Source: Takakia lepidozioides (taxonomy: Eukaryota > Streptophyta > Takakiopsida > Takakiales > Takakiaceae). From it: a stretch of DNA of 64,000 bases. Shown one piece after another: positions 57,019 through 64,000 of this stretch; position 1 is the first letter of the stretch; every line of letters starts with the position of its first letter. Both the position numbers and the translations under genes were made by a program. The notes under the pieces are model-generated. The model worked only from the letters and a program-made list of their open reading frames with translations. It had not been told where the DNA came from and searched no databases. The stretch spans positions 89,012,756 to 89,076,755 of the forward strand of contig CM060731.1 of assembly GCA_030704615.1 (NCBI GenBank). Direction: 5' to 3'.

Positions 57019-57440
57019 TTATCCCTGCGATCTCGTTTTTGGATCCTGGTTTTCCGACAATGCTTTAAGATGTGGGCTGACGCTAACGATTTCTTGAACA
57101 TCGTCCCCTTCAGGAAGACGGTTCATGGGAGCCAGTATTTCTGCGAATTCATCATCCGAGGAATCCGACAGTGTGACAAAAGTTGTTGAAGTGGTGTTCT
57201 CCTGCTTCACAGTCACATGCCGCTTTCCTTGAGGACAGAAGCAGTTGTCCCAAGAGTCACAATGGAACCACTCGATTGTCTTCTTTCACTTCGGAACACA
57301 CGATATTTTCCAGGAAGAACTCTCCATTCTTTGTGTTTCTGTGCAACATGCGGTTTATGCGCATCACAAAATTTAGTTTGACCAAGGAAATTTTACAAGT
57401 TGCAATTTTTTCTTGGATAAATGGCCTCCACATTCACAAT
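57019..57440 (-). pseudogene. Remnant of a second Mutator-like gene copy (N-terminal part)
   Basis: On the minus strand, near 57340-57300, the text KEWRVLPGKYRVFRSE parallels SQWRVRPGRYRVLGE of the gene at 10074-13582. Further on, VKQENTTSTTFVTLSDSSDD parallels KKEQTSSTPIVELSDSSDD, followed by EIVSVSPHLKAL versus EICSVIPKLRAM. The order is the same. Only the N-terminal part remains, with frame breaks. Confidence 0.75.
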
Positions 57441-57779
57441 TAGGGGGACAGAGTATATTTTCTCTCAAAATTTCAGAGTGAAAGATCAAAATTTTGGGGG
57501 GTTAAATTACTTGAGTATGGTACTTCAAAAGTCGCAACAATTCCAGACAATTTGCACGTGTTAGAAAATAGGCAATTTTCAGATTTCGGGTTTTTTCTTA
57601 AGAATTTCTAGGGCCAGATAAAAAATCCAACAATATTGTGTGCTACTTTGTTTGTTGTCTGGTAAGGAGTAAGGACTACACAACAACTTGGCCCAATGCT
57701 CCTTAAGCGTCCTTGTGGCCGAAACAGGCCTCCAGTCAACTTCTGCCGGGTGTAACTGTGCTAGATCTCGTCCAATTTT

Positions 57780-57960
57780 GACAACCAAGTTGTAGCCCAG
57801 TGGTAATGGGCACATATCACCTCGAAAGTGGTTGTGGGTTCAATCCACCGATTGGTGTCACAAAGGTGTCCATTGTCCACCTTCCTACCGCAGTAGTCCT
57901 TCAGGGTGAAGAGACTCCATAATTTACGGATCCTTTGGGAGGCGTCAGATATTATTATTA
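57780..57960 (+). repeat. tRNA-derived SINE, copy B
   Basis: A box TAGCCCAGTGG at 57793-57803 and B box GGTTCAATCC at 57837-57846 have the spacing of an internal RNA polymerase III promoter. The body ends in an (ATT)n tail at about 57949-57961. This is the best-preserved copy. Confidence 0.8.
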
Positions 57961-57961
57961 T

Positions 57962-58265
57962 TGTCCAATTTCAAGAAGAAAATTTGCATGAGAAACCGCT
58001 CCACGTGTACAAGATGTGTGCGAAGCCAATTGGCCAGATGTTACGTATAGGGCAAAATCAATGTCAGTGTGACACTGGCTTGCCCAGCCCAATCCGTGAG
58101 TTGGGTTTGTATGATTTGTCTCGTGATTGGCAAACATGGCCAGAAGCAGACATGTTCAAGGGCGACATGTGGAATTCCAACTGTGACATCATTTTTGAGA
58201 GATTAATTATGTCAATACTGTATTTGATGGAATTCAAGAAACATAATATATATTTGATTAGTTGA
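57962..58265 (+). other. Exon-like ORF of unknown identity
   Basis: The frame after the SINE reads HEKPLHVYKMCAKPIGQML and PIRELGLYDLSRDWQTWPEA with balanced composition. No family is recognised and no start or splice support was found. It may be a decayed exon. Confidence 0.25.
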
Positions 58266-58327
58266 AACACAACTTTGGGACTATCAAAGATCTATTATTT
58301 AGATAATGTACTCAATCTGTAAGTCCC

Positions 58328-58420
58328 TTCCAAGGTGTCCACCTTCCACTGAAGGTAGGAGCCCTGCGGGTCAAGTGACACCGTCACTTGAATTACGTCT
58401 GCTTCCGCAACGCATCCACA
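58328..58420 (+). repeat. tRNA-derived SINE, copy C (3' part only)
   Basis: CAAGGTGTCCACCTTCC, GGGTCAAGTGACACC and a following AATTACGTCTGCTTCC match the 3' half of copies A and B. The tRNA-like head is absent. Confidence 0.6.
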
Positions 58421-60283
58421 TTTATTAAGTCCCTTCATGTCCAATAATGGCCATTGGAGCTTGAATGTTTGGTACTGGTTTTGCAAAACTGGAGTTGTTG
58501 TAAGTACAAATATTTCATCTTGTTGGGGAAGCAAACCCTCCAAACTATCATTGTCACATCAAATTGTTCACAAGAAATACCCACCTTGGCGACAAGTTAG
58601 ATGGAGAGACCATGCTGACGGGTGATGAGGATCTTTGTTTTGTTTTGTTTTGTAGCGTTGAGATGTCCCAAACCGCGAGGCCCTGGCGCTGATGACATTG
58701 TGGAGTCGAGGCAGGGGCTTTTGGAAGTTACATGGAGCTCTTGTACATAGATTGAAATAAAGATAGTTCCATCCGCATATTGATTTTGTTCCATGGAATT
58801 TTCCTCTTATTTTTGAGTAATTAAGCACTTTTGCCAAATAGTTTGTGAGGAATTACATTATTTTTTAATAAATTACCAAAACGCATTAGGCACTTTGAAT
58901 TTGAATTAATTATCTTCTAACCCGCTATAGGGTATGGCCCTAGTAGTGAAAGGAATTTGGGTTTGGGGTCATGGGCACTTGATAAGAGAAATGTAGGAAG
59001 AAAGTAAGGAGAAGTGACAAATAGCCCAGCACAGTAGGCTAGGCCTGACGAACACAAAAGAAATGTTTTTCTGTTTCTGTGTTTTTTGTCTGGTGAAAAA
59101 TCGCCAGATTTCGGCCTGAAAAATGGGTCAGCTACTTGTACAAACGAATTATGGGGGGTGAAAATCGAAAGATTCGCCAGAATGTGCCGTATTTGAATAT
59201 CAGGAGCGTAATCATAACTACGTGGACCTGTTTTGACGTTCCACTTGTTATATAGCTAATTTTCTAACCCTGCTAACCTCGTTATTCTCGCCACATGGGC
59301 GCTGGGTATTACATTGAAAAATGAAAAAAACAAATAAGTTAGTGCGCAGCGTCCACATTGTGGCGGTGAGCGCATCGGGGGTCGCGACGACAGCAAGACA
59401 CCGCAGCACATGGCGGTGAGTAAATGGAGCGCGGGCCCACTTTGCAACGTGATCCCCGCCATCGCCACGTCGGAGTAAGATCTCGATGTTTGAGGGTCTG
59501 GGCAATGCCCAAGCTGAGATAGCCCTGCTGCTCAAGTAGCCGGAGATGAAATTCTTACTTGTGTAAGTAGCTGCCCTTCTGTCTAAGTATCGCTCGGCCG
59601 CCTTTTCAGCTTTGTTGAAGGATTCACTGTGTGTTTGCATGGTACTTACAAAACAAACATGTGGTGAGCGTGGACACACTAACATAATTGTGAAACGGGG
59701 AGGACAGCTATGCACGACGTGGCTACGACGCGGCACGGCTTTAGCACCGCCCTGACACTTTCCGTTTATTGACTCGTGTTTTATGCCCCATTTATTAACG
59801 CGCTATCCCCCTTCTACTCCGCGCTTCTGCACGCTGTTACACTCTCCTTACTTCCATGCACCTGTGGATCATCAACTTTTGCACCGTCCACGTGGCAAGC
59901 CTTTGGGATGAAGACCACCCAATAGCTACATCCTGTCTTATCCACCATTCCCAGCTTTCCACGTGGAATATCCCACACATTTTGAAACCCACTATGCTAC
60001 ATGTCGGAGGTTTCTGGTTGTTAGATAACCAGAACATGCATCAAAGCCTTAATGAGAACATGTCTTTTACACCTGTAGTATATAATAATATGTATAATAT
60101 GATATATACATTGATAAGCATTTTATTTGTTGTTGGGATTTATGTGGTGAGCGCTAGGCTTATGTCATGTTTTGATCTATAACTTATTTAGACATCAGCT
60201 TCCAATAACCAGTAAGCCAAGATATTCTCGACATCTCTCATATCCAGTACTTAAACCGCTAGTTTCACCATGTCATATCTAGA
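58421..60283. other. Stretch with no recognised feature
   Basis: Several ORFs of 60-160 codons occur on both strands but none shows conserved text. Composition is AT-rich with short GC-rich islands near 59340-59480. Confidence 0.5.
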
Positions 60284-60356
60284 ACACATTGTCGTGTGCA
60301 TACGTATCGCTCTACAACTACATCGCTATCCAAACCACACAACACACATGTAATCG
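60284..60356 (+). repeat. Scrap of the outer retrotransposon's LTR
   Basis: ATTGTCGTGTGCATACGTAT and AACTACATCGCTATCC with CCACACAACACACATG match bases 211-272 of the 3' LTR at about 85-90% by eye. It shows that the same LTR family inserted here too. Confidence 0.7.
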
Positions 60357-60629
60357 CAAAACTTGACAACACACACTGTTAATAAAAATAATAACCGCAT
60401 TCTACCCAGACACGGACATTGCCATTTAGTTTTTCTCTACACTTTCATAGTCGGAACATCTAGCTTTTAGAAATTGGATTTGTTGCTCTATCTTTACCTA
60501 GGTTGATATCAAAAATAAATAATACCCGTCTAACACTGGTTTAGTTCAAATCTCTCTGTGCTCTCTCTCTCTCTTTGTGCCTTCGATGTTGTAAGTTCTT
60601 TTTGTATGTGTATTTTAAAAAAATGTCCG

Positions 60630-60780
60630 TAAATTATGGTGTCACTTGACCCCGAAGGACTGCTGCTTTGGTGTACTGGAAAAAGGTGGACACCTTTATG
60701 ATATCCAACATATGGTTTGAACCCACAACCACTAGTTTAGCAGTTTATACACTTTCCGGCTAAACCCTATGTTCCGTATA
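60630..60780 (-). repeat. tRNA-derived SINE, copy D
   Basis: On the minus strand: GTGGGTTCAAACC (B box), then AAAGGTGTCCACC, then GGGTCAAGTGACACCATAAT, the same order as copies A and B. The A box is eroded (GTTTAGCCGGAAAG). Confidence 0.65.
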
Positions 60781-61017
60781 ATGAGTCGCGGTGAGCCTCG
60801 GGCCCATTGGCCCACAGTGAGTCCCAAAACTCCCCTACGACTCCCACCCACTATTCCTAAAGGCCCCCCCTTCCCCCCACCCACTCCACCACCCTGTGAC
60901 CAGCCGACTCGAGGTCCCTAGTGCCCACTGGTTGGGGACCCCACCCAATGGGTGTCTCCTCTCTCTTTATTGCCTTAGCCACTCAATGGTCGTTCAGCCC
61001 CCACTTCCACTCATATC

Positions 61018-61250
61018 ACTGCCCCCACCACAAGGGCAGACCCTCTTGTGTCTCGACCCCTTACCCTCAAGGCTACGAGACACACCCCTGCCAACAATAT
61101 TGAATCGATGCCATGATCAACTTGACAAATTTCAAAGCTGCCCCAATCATAGGGCAGCCACTTCTGTCTCGACTCCTCTTGCCCTTTGAGGTAGATGGTT
61201 GCAACACACACCCCTACCAACAAGGAGTCGATGTCCTCATCAACCCAACC
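61018..61250. repeat. Degenerate tandem duplication of about 120 bases
   Basis: Two units share GGGCAG.CC, TGTCTCGAC, ACACACCCCT.CCAACAA and TCGATG.C.TGATCAAC-like text, at 61018-61130 and 61141-61250. No coding capacity. Confidence 0.55.
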
Positions 61251-61589
61251 AAACTATCTGATTACTGACCACCAAGGTGTGGCGTCCCACACCAGGTAGT
61301 CGATTCCCAAGCCATGACGTTCCATGCTCGAAGAAACCAATTCCTCCCTAACTCTGACAACATGCTAGCTAGTTTTTTGGCTGAACTCTTTTGGTTCAAG
61401 CAAGAAGTAGAGCTTCTCAAGCTCCAGGCACTCTTCGTGGCATTCTCTATGGTCAAGGCACGATCCTCATAGATGATCAATTTCATGATGTGACAACAAT
61501 GTCATTATAAGGTGAGGATGAGTCGTGTGCATGAATGATTGCACCTGATACATTATGTCAAGGACGAGAACACGACTGAACTCAAACAA

Positions 61590-62111
61590 GAGATCAGACT
61601 AGAGGTACAAGAATAGACAAGAAATCAAGGTCGGCGTGGCCGAATATATGGTGGGTAAACATGAATCAAGATGATATTTATAACAATGGACAAGAATACA
61701 AGATACTGGAACTCGACTCAAATACTGGAATGCTGGAAACTGGACTAGAGTACTGGGACTGGGAACAAGAGTAGCTTGAACTTGTGTTGGCAAGACTAAA
61801 GAGTATCCAGTCTCGCCTCTTATATATACTGACTACTAAGAAGTTCCCTGAGAAGCTTCCCCTATGGAGGTTTCTTGATGGAGAAGCTTCCTTAAACAAA
61901 GGAGGTACCTTGATAGAGAAGTTTCCTCCAAATGAAACTTCCTGAGTAGTTTTCTAAGTTACTCTCGGTAATTTGGTAAACTCCCGGTAACTTGGTAATT
62001 AATGATAAATCATGGTAATCACGATAAGTCGTGGTAACTTCCGATAACATGGTAACTTGATAACTTCTGGTATTTACTCCTGGTAAGTTCATTTGGGCTA
62101 TATCCGTGACA
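61590..62111 (-). mobile_element. LTR-like element end with a minus-strand promoter
   Basis: The minus strand begins TGTCACGGATATAG at 62111, the TG start typical of an LTR, and contains a TATA box (TATATATAAG) at 61828-61819. Short GGTAACTT repeats fill 61960-62080. The other end was not found, so it may be a solo LTR or a truncated element. It interrupts a short ORF at 62112. Confidence 0.45.
61852..61941 (-). promoter_or_regulatory. Array of four perfect GAAnnTTC (heat-shock-type) modules
   Basis: GAAnnTTC occurs at 61852-61859, 61883-61890, 61918-61925 and 61934-61941, just upstream (minus strand) of the TATA box at 61819-61828. A related GAAGTTC lies at 61840-61846. Such modules are the unit of heat-shock factor sites. 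Confidence 0.55.
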
Positions 62112-62290
62112 CACTAGAGGAATTGAATCCTGAAGTGGTTTTTGGACCTCCTGTCATTTTGAGTGATACATATATGACAACAGTTACAATGTTATTGAGA
62201 AATCCAGAAAGGCGCCCACCGGCTAATGTGGTCATAGAGGACTCCATGTCTGAGGATTCATCCTCTGATTCTAATGATGAAGAACTTTGA
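62112..62290 (+). other. Exon-like ORF with an acidic tail, cut by the LTR-like sequence
   Basis: The frame ends in VVIEDSMSEDSSSDSNDEEL followed by a stop. It includes EELNPEVVFGPPVILSDTYM. Composition looks coding, but no family is recognised and no start is visible because the upstream side is the LTR-like insertion. Confidence 0.35.
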
Positions 62291-63415
62291 TGTAGACATA
62301 TTCTGGTCTCAGGGTGGGTGCTGGAATGCGGCTGCTGGATGGAATGCGGCTGCTGGAAGGAATCCATAATGTGGAACAACAAATTTGGCTAACTTTGAAT
62401 GTGAATGTAAACATTTTGAACCTACTACTAACAGTGTGTTTGCAGAACACTTGTATTGCATGGTGCAGAACCATTAACTTGGTTGGAGGTTTAGTTCCTC
62501 CACAAGTGAGACCTCTATGATTTAGATATCAGTCCATATCAGTCCGCATAATTTCTCTATTGTTTTGGGGCCTTCAGTGAAGCAAGTTCAAATTCAGCAT
62601 GTGAATAGTTATTTGTGCATCTTGGTCATGTCATGTTCAGTTGTAAAATGACAGCTCAAAATACTTCTGTGTAAAGCTCCCAATCTTGAACAAAGTGTCT
62701 TCAGTTTGAGGTGTCAAGTGTCATGCTTGTTTGTTAGGCCCAACCGATATAGTGTCTTATCTGGAAGGGGGCCATCTGGTGCTTGACTGTCATTTGTTTG
62801 TTTTGGCGACAAGTGTGCAAAAAGAGCTTGGACACTAAGAGAGGGGGCTCCTTGTGTTTGGTAACCTTGCCTAAATATTTCCTATCATTAATTGGCCTAT
62901 ATCTCAAGAGAATATAGGACATACAACTAAAAATTGATATTGTATCGTCTTTCACCCTTAGGGACATTCGAGAAACATTCAGCTATTTCAATTGTCTCAT
63001 TCAAAGTCTTTGGTGGCCTGATCTCTTCCAACAAACACAAAAAAGATAAGCGCTTGAGAGATAGACAATGCTAAATAAAATCATCAAGTCTTCAAGATAA
63101 TGGTCAATCGCTTGTAATGAACTCTGACAATTCTCCAACTTTCTTGTTATCTTGTATTTAATGTTTCCGACCTCAATGACTTTGAATGTTGGATAAAAAA
63201 ATATTTTGTTCTACTCAATCATAATGTTGTTTATTCTTTTATACAAATAGATCATTCACAAACCCATTTCTAATGAACGTTGATTCAGTTCATTCTTTTT
63301 CTTTTCTTTTTCCAAGCTTTTGGGTGAGAATCATAGCATAGTTGAGATATTTAATTAAAACTTGATTTTATAGTTAGACACAAGTCTTGTAGATTTGCTG
63401 CTAATTGAGAGTCGA
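62291..63415. other. AT-rich stretch with no recognised gene
   Basis: A short direct repeat GGAATGCGGCTGCTGGA occurs twice at about 62322 and 62341. Otherwise nothing is seen. Confidence 0.5.
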
Positions 63416-64000
63416 GACCATAAACCCTAGGTCCCAAAAACCCCTTTTCATAAACTTTGAAGCTCATTCATGTATTTTTTTTTTTCGAAACTTTGGGGTA
63501 TAACAGAGAAAATCGAGATTGGGACACTTAGTAAATGAAAGATTTATAGGTCTTAATCACTATTGTAAACTTCTTTGTCATTGAATCTACTAAATTTGCT
63601 TATCCTAAACCCTAATGCACCCTAAAAATCTTTTCCGAATGTTTGAATCTCATTAAATTATTTTTTCCAGGATTTATGATAAGGTAGAATGTTTGGATTT
63701 TTAAATGACATTTTTGTAGGTACTAAATGGAAGGCAAGGACCCATTGGTCATGCACTTCTATTTCTATCTTGTAAAATTGCTAAATCCTTATTTCCCCCT
63801 TTCTATTGTTCTCTATCCATACTTTAGGTTAGCCTAAATCTTGTGCCCCAAAAATATCCTTGCAATGTTGGAAGCTCAATATTCAAAAGTCTTTTTCGAA
63901 TGTTTGAAGCTCATAAAAAAAATAAAAAAATCCAAGCTTTAGGATAGGATAGAGTGGTTTAGATTTTTAAATGACATTTTTGTAGGTCCTAAACACTCTT
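63416..64000. repeat. Degenerate tandem repeat of about 200 bases, running off the window
   Basis: Three units start near 63420, 63605 and 63835 and share the order TAAAYCCTA / CCCAAAAA / TTTGAAGCTCATT / a T or A run with CGAA / AAATGACATTTTTGTAGGTC. The sequence is AT-rich and non-coding. Confidence 0.65.

Noticed and set aside
59248-59736. 162-codon minus-strand ORF
   Set aside because: Low-complexity Arg/Ser/Pro text, no motif, no splice or start support; it lies over a local GC-rich patch that yields long ORFs by chance.
63416-64000. Telomere-like CCCTAA text
   Set aside because: Only single isolated copies of AAACCCTA occur, within an AT-rich repeat unit.
1-64000. CRISPR arrays, bacterial operons and rRNA genes
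   Set aside because: No regular repeat-spacer array, no ribosome-binding-site-led operons and no rRNA-like sequence; introns and eukaryotic transposons dominate.

Overview
This is a repeat-rich nuclear window of a green-lineage (streptophyte) genome. It holds two host genes: an ALKBH9/10-type 2-oxoglutarate/Fe(II) RNA demethylase on the plus strand (visible exons 41852-50294, probable 5' exons from about 34230), and an intact single-exon class-VIII (RSL-like) bHLH transcription factor on the minus strand (53979-55598). GT-AG introns, plant-type CACTA and Mutator-like transposases, a PPR-derived repeat and a class-VIII bHLH point to a plant or charophyte alga. A Chara-like charophyte is my best guess from the bHLH type and the retroelement type, but I cannot prove it from sequence alone.

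Region 1-30.9 kb is one large nest of elements. The outer element is a minus-strand Ty3-type LTR retrotransposon. A 3' LTR starts the window (1-549) and a 5' LTR remnant lies at 30738-30940. Gag with two zinc knuckles is at 28764-27073. A cytosine-5 DNA methyltransferase domain sits in frame before the reverse transcriptase. RT, RNase H and integrase run from 3943 to 989, and a C4HC3 PHD finger follows the integrase at 959-819. The reading frame carries at least eleven premature stops plus frameshifts. The stops are almost all TAG or TGA, as expected from C-to-T decay at CAG and CGA codons.

A 15,252-bp CACTA (En/Spm) transposon, 4950-20201, is inserted inside the methyltransferase ORF, with 29-bp terminal inverted repeats and a 3-bp AAC target duplication. 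Removing it with one AAC rejoins the ORF in frame. It carries a decayed Tnp2-type transposase (15346-19523), a Mutator-like DDE gene with a WRKY/GCM1-type finger and a SWIM finger (10074-13582), an unrecognised five-exon minus-strand gene (9316-6254), and two families of subterminal repeats. A further unexplained block of about 6 kb (20765-27040) separates the methyltransferase from gag. It contains a tandem array grown from a PPR-repeat-like sequence, a LINE scrap and several internal duplications.

Region 34-50 kb is the ALKBH gene, whose introns are loaded with APE-type LINE copies: two 3' fragments in sense (37.7-40.6 kb) and two longer copies in antisense in a 5.8-kb intron (44.2-49.3 kb). 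Region 51-56 kb holds a Ty3 integrase scrap and the bHLH gene. Region 56-64 kb has no confident gene. It holds four copies of a tRNA-derived SINE, a remnant of a second copy of the Mutator-like gene, a scrap of the outer retroelement's LTR, an LTR-like promoter with four perfect heat-shock-type modules, and a degenerate tandem repeat that runs out of the window.
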